Part shown: piece after piece, positions 15,827 to 24,766 of the stretch
How positions within the stretch are numbered: the first letter of the stretch is position 1
Layout: each line of letters starts with the position of its first letter
Assembly (NCBI GenBank): GCA_016719635.1
Contig: JADJYT010000016.1
Span: 1 to 64,000 of the forward strand
From: Sphingobacteriales bacterium
GTDB taxonomy: Bacteria > Bacteroidota > Bacteroidia > Chitinophagales > JADIYW01
Direction of reading: 5' to 3'
DNA length: 64,000 nt
Notes under the pieces: model-generated
What the model was told of the DNA's origin: nothing
Database searches by the model: none
The model's input: only the letters and a program-made list of their open reading frames with translations
Made by a program: the position numbers and the translations under genes

Positions 15827-16993
15827 ATGGAATCTTCCAAAAAATCATTTCCTTCAATCGGCATTATCGGAGGCGGACAGTTGGGCAAAATGTTCATCCA
15901 GAAAGCCTCTCAATGGTCGGTACGGATAAACATCCTCGACAGAGACGAGACTTGTCCTGCGAGCGTATTAGCCAACCGCCACCTGATCGGCAGCATTACG
16001 AACGGCAATGAAATTCAGAAATTATCCGACATTTCTGATGTACTTACCTGGGAGATTGAACACATCGATGTAGACAAACTGATTGAACTGCAGCAAAAGG
16101 GAAAAACGATTATCCCGAATCCCGAGATTTTAAAGATCATTCAGGATAAAGGCAAACAGAAATTATTCTACCGGAACAACAACATCCCTACCGCACCTTT
16201 CTTTATTGCACAAAATAAACAAGACGCAAAGGAAAAACTGGCACAAACTACTTTTCAGAAAGTGGCGGTCAAGACCTGCACCGGCGGTTATGACGGCAAA
16301 GGCGTTTTTATTGCTGACAGAGATTCTATCCTGGAAAATCCTGATGTCATTCCGTTCGACCGGGAACTGATGATAGAGGAATTTGTACCCTGCAAAACGG
16401 AGATTGCCGTATTGGTGGCTCGCAACCGAAAAGGAGAGCTGGCCGTATATCCGGCGATAGAAATGGAATTTGACCTTCAAAGCAACCTGGTCTCTTTCCT
16501 GATTTCTCCGGCTAATATGCCCTTGCATTTAGAACAGCGGGCAGAGCAAATTGCCTTGCAGTGTGCAGAGGCCTTCGGCAGCGCGGGCTTATTTGCGGTG
16601 GAATTATTTTTATCGGAAGACGATGAGTTGCTCGTGAATGAGATTGCGCCAAGGCCGCACAATTCCGCACATCATACCATCGAAGGATTCTATACTTCGC
16701 AGTACGAACAACTGTTGCGTGTCCTGCTGGATATGCCTTTGGGTTCTACACACCTGAAAATGCCCTGCGCGATGATTAATATCGTAGGGCCTGAAACAGG
16801 CAGCGGAAAATACCGGCTGAAATATTTCAATGAACTGAACTCTTTGTCCGGCGTATCTGTGCATTTGTACGGAAAGCAGGAAAGCAAACCGAACCGCAAA
16901 CTCGGGCATATTACCATAGTGCAGCCATCGCGGGAAAAAGTGTTGGAAATCACCCAAAAAGTCCGAACTTTAACGGAGATTGAAATTTTATAA
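15827..16993 (+). CDS. purK: N5-carboxyaminoimidazole ribonucleotide synthase
   Basis: ATP-grasp enzyme that carboxylates aminoimidazole ribonucleotide with bicarbonate in purine synthesis. The N-terminal IGIIGGGQLGKM is the nucleotide-fold start, the ATP-grasp core includes KTCTGGYDGKG near residue 145, and the metal site is VNEIAPRPHNSAHHT. Length 388 is normal. purE, the next enzyme in the pathway, follows on the same strand after 169 bases. The start is the ATG just after the promoter box; an upstream TTG lies inside the box. Confidence 0.95.
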   Translation: MESSKKSFPSIGIIGGGQLGKMFIQKASQWSVRINILDRDETCPASVLANRHLIGSITNGNEIQKLSDISDVLTWEIEHIDVDKLIELQQKGKTIIPNPEILKIIQDKGKQKLFYRNNNIPTAPFFIAQNKQDAKEKLAQTTFQKVAVKTCTGGYDGKGVFIADRDSILENPDVIPFDRELMIEEFVPCKTEIAVLVARNRKGELAVYPAIEMEFDLQSNLVSFLISPANMPLHLEQRAEQIALQCAEAFGSAGLFAVELFLSEDDELLVNEIAPRPHNSAHHTIEGFYTSQYEQLLRVLLDMPLGSTHLKMPCAMINIVGPETGSGKYRLKYFNELNSLSGVSVHLYGKQESKPNRKLGHITIVQPSREKVLEITQKVRTLTEIEIL

Positions 16994-16998
16994 TTAAA

Positions 16999-17014
16999 AC
17001 ACATAGACACATAG
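16999..17014. repeat. 16-bp dispersed word, inverted copy at 28780
   Basis: ACACATAGACACATAG here occurs as its reverse complement at 28780-28795. Both are in intergenic gaps shortly before a start codon. It is itself two overlapping ACACATAG units. Confidence 0.7.
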
Positions 17015-17162
17015 TTTTGAGTTTAGTAAAAAAAGGAGTTGATAGAAAAATACAGGATTCATCTTCGATGAATATCTATGATACACTTAAACTTACGAAT
17101 ATAAACTACAAACTCAAGCGCTATAAAAAATCTATATTTTATGTGTTTAAAAATTTAATGGT

Positions 17163-17645
17163 ATGAAAAAAGTAGCCATCATAATGGGTTCCGACAGCGA
17201 CTCACCGGTCATGCAGGAAGCCGCAAAAGCATTAACGGAATTCGGAGTTAAATTTGAATACACCATCATCTCGGCCCACAGGACGCCGGAACGCATGTAT
17301 GAGTTTGCGAGAACCGCCCATGAGCAGGGATTTGAGGTGATCATCGCCGGCGCCGGAGGCGCCGCACATCTGCCGGGCATGGTGGCAGCCATCTCGCCAT
17401 TGCCGGTTATCGGCGTACCCGTGCAGAGCAAAAGTTTGAGCGGGCTGGATTCATTATTATCCATTGTGCAAATGCCCGGCGGAGTGCCCGTGGCTACGGT
17501 GGCTATTAACGGTGCCAAAAATGCCGGTATTCTGGCTGCACAGATTTTAGGAACGCATGACGCTGCATTACAACAAAAAGTAAAGGATTATAAAAAGAAA
17601 CTAGAAGCTGAAGTGATAGAGAAAACAAGGGGGTTTAACCCTTAA
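17163..17645 (+). CDS. purE: 5-(carboxyamino)imidazole ribonucleotide mutase
   Basis: Moves the carboxyl group of N5-CAIR to carbon 4, giving CAIR; works directly after PurK. The N-terminal IIMGSDSDSPVM, the active-site SAHRTPERM at residues 38-46 and the GAGGAAHLPGMVAA loop are all in place. Class I PurE, 160 residues. Its last 11 bases overlap the convergent tcdA gene. Confidence 0.96.
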   Translation: MKKVAIIMGSDSDSPVMQEAAKALTEFGVKFEYTIISAHRTPERMYEFARTAHEQGFEVIIAGAGGAAHLPGMVAAISPLPVIGVPVQSKSLSGLDSLLSIVQMPGGVPVATVAINGAKNAGILAAQILGTHDAALQQKVKDYKKKLEAEVIEKTRGFNP

Positions 17646-18381
17646 TTAACTCGCGTATCACCACACTTGCGCACATGCCGCCGAAGGCGGCGGGCATATA
17701 CGAAATCGTTCCGTAAGCAGAGCGTTTATAGTTTTTCCCGTCTGTCATAATTAAAGCGAATTTTGGCTGCAACTCCGGTGAGAAGACAACGTCTATTCCT
17801 GTATAGATTTTTTCACGCTTCAGCCGTTTCCGTACCATCCTCACAAAAAAACAATCGTGTGTTTCAGAGATGTCCGCAATTTCAATTAAGGTAGGGTCTG
17901 TCTTGCCACCCGCCCCTCCGCTGGAGATGATTTTCTTATTCAGGCGATAGGCTGCAATCAATAAATTGAGTTTTGGTGTAATGCTGTCTATGGCATCGAC
18001 GATATAGTCAAATTCGGCTTCCTGTATGATTTCGTAGGCCTTCTCGGGGAATAAGAATTCCCGGATGGTTACCACTTCAATTTCCGGATTAATATCCCTT
18101 AATCGTTCCTCCATCAGGTCTGCCTTCGATTTTCCGTGTGTAGAACTTAACGCGGGCAATTGTCTGTTTCTGTTCGTCGGGTCTACCACATCGCCATCCA
18201 CTATCGTCATCTTCCCAACCCCGGCACGCGCAATGAATTCTGCGGCATACGAACCAATCCCTCCTAAACCTACAACGAGCACATGGCTGTTGATGAGTTT
18301 GTTTAGCTTCTCTTCTCCGATTAATGCCGTGGTTCTGGAAATCCAGTGCCTGTCTTTCACTTTATGTAAAATTATGCTCAA
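17635..18381 (-). CDS. tcdA: tRNA threonylcarbamoyladenosine dehydratase
   Basis: Cyclises t6A at position 37 of ANN-decoding tRNAs to ct6A using ATP. It is an E1/ThiF-like fold: the nucleotide loop GLGGIGSYAAE begins at residue 38, VDGDVVDPTNRNRQ binds ATP, and DAIDSITPK follows. The C-terminal VRMVRKRLKREKIYTGIDVVF-type basic block distinguishes this subfamily from ThiF and MoeB. The zinc cysteines of other E1-like enzymes are absent, as usual for TcdA. The convergent gene purE overlaps its 3' end by 11 bases. Confidence 0.92.
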   Translation of the reverse strand: MSIILHKVKDRHWISRTTALIGEEKLNKLINSHVLVVGLGGIGSYAAEFIARAGVGKMTIVDGDVVDPTNRNRQLPALSSTHGKSKADLMEERLRDINPEIEVVTIREFLFPEKAYEIIQEAEFDYIVDAIDSITPKLNLLIAAYRLNKKIISSGGAGGKTDPTLIEIADISETHDCFFVRMVRKRLKREKIYTGIDVVFSPELQPKFALIMTDGKNYKRSAYGTISYMPAAFGGMCASVVIRELIKG

Positions 18382-18459
18382 AGGTACTAAAGTTTTCTTT
18401 GAGACTTTACGTGAAATATCATTGCAAACTATTTAACTTGCAAACGGCAAACCCAGGTA

Positions 18460-19056
18460 ATGTTACAGCATTTTAATTCATCAAAAATAATTTGCGGCGT
18501 AGATGAGGCGGGAAGAGGATGTATTGCCGGTCCGGTAGTCGCCGCTGCCGTTATCCTGCCGAAAGATTTCAGACATCCTTTTTTAAATGATTCCAAGCAG
18601 TTAAATGAAAGGCAACGCAATGAGTTGAGGCCCGTTATTGAAGCAAATGCCGTTGCATTTGGTGTGGGAATTATCGACAACACTATCATTGACGATATTA
18701 ATATCCTGCAGGCTACCTATCGCGCCATGCACGCTGCCGTCGGACAACTGACCTATCTTCCTGAATTGCTAATCATCGATGGTAATCGATTTAAACCTTA
18801 TCCGGGTATTACCCACCAAACCATTATAAAAGGAGATGGAAAATATATGGAAATCGCAGCAGCTTCCGTTTTAGCCAAAACCTGCCGGGACGAGATCATG
18901 GAGAAATTACATATGGAGTATCCGGATTATAACTGGCAGAAAAACAAAGGCTATTCAACGGTTGAACACAGGAATGCGGTAAAAGAAAAGGGTAGCTGTA
19001 TTTATCATCGGCAGACCTTCCGGTTATTAAAACCTGAGCAACTGAGTTTGTTATAA
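18460..19056 (+). CDS. rnhB: Ribonuclease HII
   Basis: Cuts RNA in RNA-DNA hybrids, including single ribonucleotides in DNA. Signature DEAGRG at 15-20 gives the first two acidic metal ligands, IIDGN holds the third, and GDGKYMEIAAASVLAKTCRD the rest. The typical GYSTVEHRNAV end is present, 198 residues in all. A hairpin terminator follows directly. Confidence 0.96.
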   Translation: MLQHFNSSKIICGVDEAGRGCIAGPVVAAAVILPKDFRHPFLNDSKQLNERQRNELRPVIEANAVAFGVGIIDNTIIDDINILQATYRAMHAAVGQLTYLPELLIIDGNRFKPYPGITHQTIIKGDGKYMEIAAASVLAKTCRDEIMEKLHMEYPDYNWQKNKGYSTVEHRNAVKEKGSCIYHRQTFRLLKPEQLSLL

Positions 19057-19064
19057 TCAAAAAA

Positions 19065-19096
19065 GCCCGTCAAATGAATGACGGGCCTCTTTATTT
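19065..19096 (+). terminator. Terminator after rnhB
   Basis: Eight-base perfect stem GCCCGTCA/TGACGGGC (19065-19072 with 19079-19086) followed by CTCTTTATTTTTT. A run of A precedes the stem, so it can also serve the convergent lipoprotein gene. Confidence 0.85.
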
Positions 19097-19110
19097 TTTG
19101 ATCCGAGAAA

Positions 19111-20502
19111 TTATGGATGGGCGGGATACAAAATATTTGCACCACTTATATAGCTGGAAGTATTTCCATTCCATATGCCATCCCAATCCCCTTTTGAGGG
19201 TGATGTGGCTGTTCCATCCCCATTGGTGTCACCTCCGTAATCATCATCTTCAATAGACGTCAGGATGGCTGTACCATCTATATTTAAGGGTCTGGATGTT
19301 TGTGTTTTTAATCCGGCGCTTAAAGAGAATTTTACTACTACATTCGGCCCGATATTGAACGTATGATTATTAGCTCCCTGATAATAGCCGTCTATCACAT
19401 AAGGAACTTCCGTTTCACTGTATGTAGTAGTGTAGTTTGCTTTTAAACTGGTATATGTCCAAATGGCGTTTCTTGTATTTTTTTCAGACGGATTGAGCGG
19501 GTTGCTGAATGAGTTAGATGTGTCGAAATTATAGTTCACATCTAAATAAATAGGTCTGTCATTATCATAAAATACATTATTGGTGAAAACAGATACGGTA
19601 TTGTCAATCATATAAAAACCACCATAAAATGCAAACGACTCGGAGTTAGACGTAACAGATTTTGTATGTGCAAATACGCAATGGTCAAAAGTGAACGAAG
19701 AACCGGCTACGGTAATTCGCACGGCATTATTATATGGATTGTCACTCTGGCCTGCGTAAAGAAAATCACAGTAAGTAAAACTGTGGCTGCTGCCTCCGTT
19801 TAAATACACACATACCCAGTCTCCCGCTGCAGGTGCTGTGGCAGTACCATCACCGTTCGTGTCTCCGCAATGAGCATCATCTTTAATAGAAGTAAACACT
19901 ATCCTATCCGAAGAAGTACCTTCTGCAATCACCCGTCCGGAATTTACATTTAATCGGGCACCCGGTTTGAACTTCACAACGACACCCGGCTGAATAGTCA
20001 GCGTGGAGGTTAAAGTTACCCAGCCATCCAATACATATACATTTCCAGCTGTCCAGGTGGTAGCGGTGGTAATATTAGCACCTGATGGAACATTGACCAC
20101 CGAACAGGCTGCGGAAGCCGTTGTTTCAAAGGTAATATCCTCACCATACGCAACACCATTCGCATTTTTAGCATACGCCCTGACATGATAGGTGGTATTT
20201 GGGTCGAAGCCTTCGTAATTATCTGTAAAAGCGCCCAATCCACTCCCCATCTCAAAATGCACATCATTTGCATCATCTATCGTTGGGTTGGATTCGTCAC
20301 TAAGACAAATGCCTCTTTCTGTAACGGGGTTACCTCCATCATTTGTTACGTTCCCTCCCAGAGTGGCGGTAGTCTCCGTAACGTTTGTTGGTGTAGCAGT
20401 CGTCACCGTAAGCTCTTCTGTCTTCTTACAGGCTGTTGTAATGCTGCCGATTAACAACAGTACAAAACTCATCTTTCTGATCATTGCATTCATTGTTTTC
20501 AT
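19111..20502 (-). CDS. Surface lipoprotein with Fn3-like domain and right-handed beta-helix
   Basis: The signal peptide ends in the lipobox ITTAC, so it is a lipoprotein. Residues about 30-130 form the Bacteroidota Fn3-like repeat (PTNVTETTATLGGNV...YHVRAYAKNANGVAYG). The rest has short hydrophobic turns with LTIQPGVVVKFKPGARLNV-type rungs, typical of right-handed parallel beta-helices. The block DTNGDGTAT appears twice, near residues 233 and 442, each just before a GDW, so the C-terminal half looks internally duplicated. Beta-helix lipoproteins often bind or cut polysaccharide, but no catalytic motif is visible. Nothing notable is seen in the 247 bases upstream. Confidence 0.8.
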   Translation of the reverse strand: MKTMNAMIRKMSFVLLLIGSITTACKKTEELTVTTATPTNVTETTATLGGNVTNDGGNPVTERGICLSDESNPTIDDANDVHFEMGSGLGAFTDNYEGFDPNTTYHVRAYAKNANGVAYGEDITFETTASAACSVVNVPSGANITTATTWTAGNVYVLDGWVTLTSTLTIQPGVVVKFKPGARLNVNSGRVIAEGTSSDRIVFTSIKDDAHCGDTNGDGTATAPAAGDWVCVYLNGGSSHSFTYCDFLYAGQSDNPYNNAVRITVAGSSFTFDHCVFAHTKSVTSNSESFAFYGGFYMIDNTVSVFTNNVFYDNDRPIYLDVNYNFDTSNSFSNPLNPSEKNTRNAIWTYTSLKANYTTTYSETEVPYVIDGYYQGANNHTFNIGPNVVVKFSLSAGLKTQTSRPLNIDGTAILTSIEDDDYGGDTNGDGTATSPSKGDWDGIWNGNTSSYISGANILYPAHP

Positions 20503-20749
20503 TTTTAGTTTGAAAATATTATTACTAATATACTAATTTACATTTAAAGACTTGCATATCTTTTAATGCGCATTGTCTAAGAGTCGCTAATTTACAAAAA
20601 ATCTCATTCCTGTTTTACTATCCCGTTTTGTCAAAACAATACTGCAATTATATTGCCAAGTGTATAATTTTATACTGTTTTGAATGTTCTAAAGACAAAG
20701 GACTGAAACATAGTTTATCCGAACAATAGAAGCTAAGGAAGAAATTTTA

Positions 20750-21337
20750 CTAACTCCAGCGCTCATCCGTTACACATCGGTTTGGGTATTTCCCTAAATG
20801 CGTTTTGTCTTTATAGTAATCCATGATTTCCTGCATATCATGATTGATATTACCGGTTGGATAGATAATCTTGTCAACTATAGCTTCCTTTACATCAAAA
20901 TCCAGATAACCCAATGCAATGGGCACTTCTGCCTTCACAGCTATATAATAAAATCCGGTTTTCCACTGTTTACGTTTGCCTCTAGATCCTTCCGGCGTAA
21001 CCACCATGCAGATTTTCTTTTCTTTCTTTATGGAGTTCGCCATCGCATCTACCAAACTGATTTTTCGTTTCGTATTTCCATCTTTCGGCGATCTGTCAAT
21101 TGGAATACACCCCAGATAGCGCAAAACCCAATTTAATGGCCAGAAAAAGGCTTCTTTTTTAACGGCAATCTTCGCCGGAATCTTTGCAATGACAAATACA
21201 GCCTTGCCAATAACCATATCCCAGGCAGATGTATGCGGAGCAACAATCAATACGCATTTATCCAGCTTCTTTAATGGATCTACCTGATAGTTCCAGCCTA
21301 GTCCGATTAAAATTATTCTTGAAATGATTTTGAGCAT
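20750..21337 (-). CDS. Lysophospholipid acyltransferase-like protein (PlsC superfamily), copy 1
   Basis: Acyltransferase motif I is PHTSAWD (H35, D40) and motif III is PEGSRGKR at 115-122. These residues transfer an acyl group to a glycerol phosphate or other acceptor at the membrane. At 195 residues it is the short form without a long membrane domain. It is paralogous to the gene at 21421-21996 in the same orientation: both keep the HxxxxD, the IPIDR/IAIDR, the EG[ST]R and a GYLD block at the same spacing. Acceptor unknown; the family also includes ornithine-lipid and sphingolipid-like acyltransferases. Confidence 0.85.
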   Translation of the reverse strand: MLKIISRIILIGLGWNYQVDPLKKLDKCVLIVAPHTSAWDMVIGKAVFVIAKIPAKIAVKKEAFFWPLNWVLRYLGCIPIDRSPKDGNTKRKISLVDAMANSIKKEKKICMVVTPEGSRGKRKQWKTGFYYIAVKAEVPIALGYLDFDVKEAIVDKIIYPTGNINHDMQEIMDYYKDKTHLGKYPNRCVTDERWS

Positions 21338-21420
21338 GCTTTACCTTTAATTTATAACCGCTGTGAAGATAGATGATTCTATCCTGTCCTCAATCACCGG
21401 ACAATACTACCTGTATCTCA

Positions 21421-21996
21421 TTAGATGTAGCGCTGGTCCAGGCTGAATTTTTCAGGATGGCAGGGCGTAATGTCTTTGTAAAACTCCATCATGGTACGCA
21501 TATCCGTCTCCAAATCGGTTGGATAGATGATTTTACCAATGCCTGCTATCTTATTCTTATAATCCAGATACCCCAGTAAAATAGGTACATTCGCCATCTT
21601 GGCGGTATACCAGAATCCTGTCTTCCATTCTGTGCGTTTGCTTCGGGTGCCTTCAGGCGTAACCATTACATGCAGTTCCGGATTATCTTTAAACAGATTA
21701 GCCATCGCCTCTACCATACTGGGCCTGGGATCACCCGGTTTCTTAGGTGTCCGGTCTATGGCGATGGCACCCAGATTGAGCATGATGCGTTTAAATGGAA
21801 ACCGCACCCATTCTTTCTTAACGGTAAACCGCAACGGCAAGCCCATCAGGTCAAATGCCGCTTTTGCAATCGGCAAATCCATATTGGCGGTATGTGGAGC
21901 CGCTATCGTTATGGACTGTTTGATGCCTACTATCGCTTCGGTTTTTAACTTCCATCCCAATAACTTAAAAATCAATCTGAAAATCCAACGTATCAT
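21421..21996 (-). CDS. Lysophospholipid acyltransferase-like protein (PlsC superfamily), copy 2
   Basis: The upstream member of the tandem pair. Motif I is PHTANMD (H35, D40) and motif III is PEGTRSKRTEWKTG from 114. The short hydrophobic N-terminus probably sits on the inner membrane. The two copies differ mostly at the N- and C-termini, which suggests an old duplication with diverged acceptor specificity. The 84-base gap between them holds no obvious terminator, so both may be co-transcribed. Confidence 0.85.
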   Translation of the reverse strand: MIRWIFRLIFKLLGWKLKTEAIVGIKQSITIAAPHTANMDLPIAKAAFDLMGLPLRFTVKKEWVRFPFKRIMLNLGAIAIDRTPKKPGDPRPSMVEAMANLFKDNPELHVMVTPEGTRSKRTEWKTGFWYTAKMANVPILLGYLDYKNKIAGIGKIIYPTDLETDMRTMMEFYKDITPCHPEKFSLDQRYI

Positions 21997-22149
21997 CTTG
22001 CAGGTTTATACACAAATATCTTCCATTTTATTCAGATTATAAAATTTAACACTTGAAATATTAAAATCAGAAACAGAAACTTGGAAAATAGAAATTTATT
22101 TCTGTAACTTTAAATTAGTTGCTATAACAACTGTTTCATAAAAAACAAT

Positions 22150-23379
22150 ATGACTGATTTTATCAAACCTTTTGAAGAGAAAGCGCCGGAAATTGTATTC
22201 GAATGGAATGATTCCAAAACAGCCGCCCAGGGCTGGCTGGTCATCAATTCACTGCGCGGTGGTGCTGCGGGAGGCGGTACACGTATGCGCAAAGGGCTTA
22301 CGAGGCACGAGGTGATCTCTTTGGCAAAAACCATGGAAATCAAATTCTCCGTTTCCGGTCCTGCTATCGGCGGTGCAAAATCAGGCATCAATTTCGACCC
22401 GAATGACCCGCGTAAGAAAGAAGTTCTTGAGCGGTGGTTTAAGGCCGTGTCGCCTATTCTCAAAAATTACTACGGCACCGGAGGCGATATGAATATCGAC
22501 GAAATAGATGAAGTGATTCCGATTACAGAAGAGTTTGGTATCTGGCATCCGCAGGAAGGAATTGTAAATGGTCATTATCATCCGAAAGAAAAGGACAAGA
22601 TCAATAAGATTGGACAATTACGCGTGGGGGTTTCAAAAGTTCTCGAGGATGAAGATTATACTCCTTCAAAAAAAGAAGGATTTGTGGTGGCCGATATGAT
22701 AACCGGTTATGGCATTGCAGAATCTGTAAGACACTTCTATGCCATCTGGAGAAATGCATCAATAGCCGGAAAGAAAGTAACGATACAGGGATTTGGAAAT
22801 GTAGGTGCTGCTGCCGCATATTTTCTGGCACAACAGGGCGCTAAAGTGGTCGGAATCATTGATACCACAGGGGCTTATATAAATGAAACCGGTTTTACCT
22901 TTGAAGAAATCACACTGCTATTTCTCCACAGAAAGAACCGTAAGCTGTTTCACGAAGACCTGATTCCTTTTGAGCATGCGCAAAAAGATTTCTGGAAAAT
23001 CAAATCCAATATCTTTATTCCGGCTGCCGGCTCGCGCTTAATCGGAAATCATGAATTGAACGAAATGATTAAAGCAGGTGTTGAGGTTATCTCGTCCGGT
23101 GCGAATGTGCCGTTCAACGACCCGGAGACTTTTTACGGTAAAATTTTAAATAAAGCAGACGAAACGCTGACCGTGATTCCTGATTTCATAGCCAATTGCG
23201 GTATGGCAAGGGTATTCGCCTATCTGATGGGGAAAAACAGTAAGATTTCCGATGAAGCCATCTTTCATGACGTATCAAAGGTGATTGATAATGCGTTGAA
23301 AAAGGTACACCAGAATGACCCTCGTGCTGTTTACATTACCAGAAATGCGTTGCAAATCGCAATAGAAGAATTAAGTTAA
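22150..23379 (+). CDS. Glu/Leu/Phe/Val dehydrogenase family protein
   Basis: NAD(P)-dependent oxidative deamination of an amino acid. The substrate half has GGAKSG at 74-79 with the preceding active-site lysines and GGDMN at 111-115, whose Asp is catalytic. The nucleotide half has GFGNVG at 214-219. At 409 residues it is closer to glutamate dehydrogenases than to short leucine or phenylalanine dehydrogenases, but the substrate cannot be read from motifs. It opens the aromatic catabolic cluster; a role in recycling 2-oxoglutarate for tyrosine transamination, or direct action on an aromatic amino acid, would both fit the neighbourhood. The gap to hmgA carries short CAATGTA-type repeats. Confidence 0.85.
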   Translation: MTDFIKPFEEKAPEIVFEWNDSKTAAQGWLVINSLRGGAAGGGTRMRKGLTRHEVISLAKTMEIKFSVSGPAIGGAKSGINFDPNDPRKKEVLERWFKAVSPILKNYYGTGGDMNIDEIDEVIPITEEFGIWHPQEGIVNGHYHPKEKDKINKIGQLRVGVSKVLEDEDYTPSKKEGFVVADMITGYGIAESVRHFYAIWRNASIAGKKVTIQGFGNVGAAAAYFLAQQGAKVVGIIDTTGAYINETGFTFEEITLLFLHRKNRKLFHEDLIPFEHAQKDFWKIKSNIFIPAAGSRLIGNHELNEMIKAGVEVISSGANVPFNDPETFYGKILNKADETLTVIPDFIANCGMARVFAYLMGKNSKISDEAIFHDVSKVIDNALKKVHQNDPRAVYITRNALQIAIEELS

Positions 23380-23477
23380 TGTAACAATGTATCAATTAAA
23401 CAATGTAATAATGAAAAACAGAGAACAGGAGGAAACATTGGTAAATTGTTAAATTTTTTCATTACTAAATTTTAATC

Positions 23478-24635
23478 ATGCCCATCTATCACAAACTCGG
23501 AAATATCCCGCCCAAACGGCACACCGTCTTTAAATCGGAAACCGGGCAACACTATTATGAACAACTTTTTGGAACGGAAGGGTTTCACTCGCATTCGTCC
23601 CTGCTGTATCATATTCATCGCCCTACACAGGTAAAAGAGATCTTAGATTCAAGGGATGTCACACCCAAAATTACGATAGAAAAAAATATCAAATCACTAT
23701 TGCTGGAAGGATTCAGGTTAACACCGGAAGATGATTTCTTAGACAGCAGAAAGGCATTATTAGTCAATAGAGATTGTACAATAGGCTTAGCTTCCCCGCG
23801 CAAATCGCTCACCTCATATTTTTATAAGAATGCCGATGCAGACGAGCTAATTTTCATCCACAAAGGCAGCGGAACCTTGCGCACCCTCATGGGAAAAATT
23901 CCGTTTGAATACGGCGATTATCTCGTGATTCCGCGCGGCATGATTTATCAGATAGATTTCACTTCTGAAGACAACCGCCTGCTGCTGCTAGAGTCCTACG
24001 CTCCCATTCATACGCCCAAACGCTATAAAAGTTCTTCCGGGCAGTTGCTGGAACACTCGCCGTTCTGCGAGCGCGACTTTATGTTGCCGCAGGATTTGGA
24101 AACGCACGATGCCAAAGGTGATTTCATCATCAAAATAAAAAAAGAAAATGTATTGCACGAATTCCTGTATGCAACACATCCGTTTGATGTGGCAGGCTGG
24201 GATGGGTATAATTTCCCTTATGGATTCAGCATTCACAACTTCGAGCCAATAACGGGCCGCGTACATCAGCCTCCTCCGGTACACCAGACCTTTGAGACGA
24301 GTGCGCTGGTGGTTTGTTCTTTTGTACCGCGTTTGTACGACTATCATCCGCAGGCGATTCCTGCACCGTACAACCACAGCAACATTGACAGCGACGAAGT
24401 ATTGTACTATGTGGATGGCGATTTCATGAGCAGAAACAATATTGAACAAGGCCATATCACGCTGCATCCAAAAGGCATACCGCACGGGCCTGCACCCGGC
24501 GCCATGGAGCGCAGTATCGGGCAAAAAGAAACGCAGGAACTGGCGGTGATGATTGATACGTTCCGTCCATTGATGGTGACGGAAGAAGCCATGAAAATCG
24601 ATAATGGTAAATATTATAAAAGCTGGGTGGAATAA
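23478..24635 (+). CDS. hmgA: Homogentisate 1,2-dioxygenase
   Basis: Opens the ring of homogentisate to maleylacetoacetate with a non-haem iron. It is a cupin-type enzyme; the C-terminal half carries the iron region with candidate ligands H300, E307 and H336 within NHSNIDSDEVLYY and LHPKGIPHGPAPG. YHIHRPTQ near residue 45 and the WDGYNFPYGFSIHNFEPITG region are typical of the family. At 385 residues it is the compact bacterial form. The cluster puts it next to hpd and fahA, which makes and uses its substrate line. Confidence 0.94.
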   Translation: MPIYHKLGNIPPKRHTVFKSETGQHYYEQLFGTEGFHSHSSLLYHIHRPTQVKEILDSRDVTPKITIEKNIKSLLLEGFRLTPEDDFLDSRKALLVNRDCTIGLASPRKSLTSYFYKNADADELIFIHKGSGTLRTLMGKIPFEYGDYLVIPRGMIYQIDFTSEDNRLLLLESYAPIHTPKRYKSSSGQLLEHSPFCERDFMLPQDLETHDAKGDFIIKIKKENVLHEFLYATHPFDVAGWDGYNFPYGFSIHNFEPITGRVHQPPPVHQTFETSALVVCSFVPRLYDYHPQAIPAPYNHSNIDSDEVLYYVDGDFMSRNNIEQGHITLHPKGIPHGPAPGAMERSIGQKETQELAVMIDTFRPLMVTEEAMKIDNGKYYKSWVE

Positions 24636-24642
24636 TGCCGCT

Positions 24643-24709
24643 CTGTCATTCCCGCTTGCGCGGGAATCTCATAATCATCGAATGAGATTCCCTTTTTCAA
24701 GGGAATGAA
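24643..24709. repeat. Dispersed palindromic repeat between hmgA and hpd
   Basis: Two hairpins: TGTCATTCCCGCTTGCGCGGGAAT, in which CCCGC and GCGGG pair, followed by an ATGAGATTCCC/GGGAATGA half. It resembles the 'TCATTCCCGC...GCGGGAATCTC' palindromes dispersed in many bacterial genomes. Confidence 0.7.
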
Positions 24710-24766
24710 TTGGAGATCTAAGCATTAAAGCCTTGTGCTCTTTCTGGTTATAAAAAATTAAAGTAT

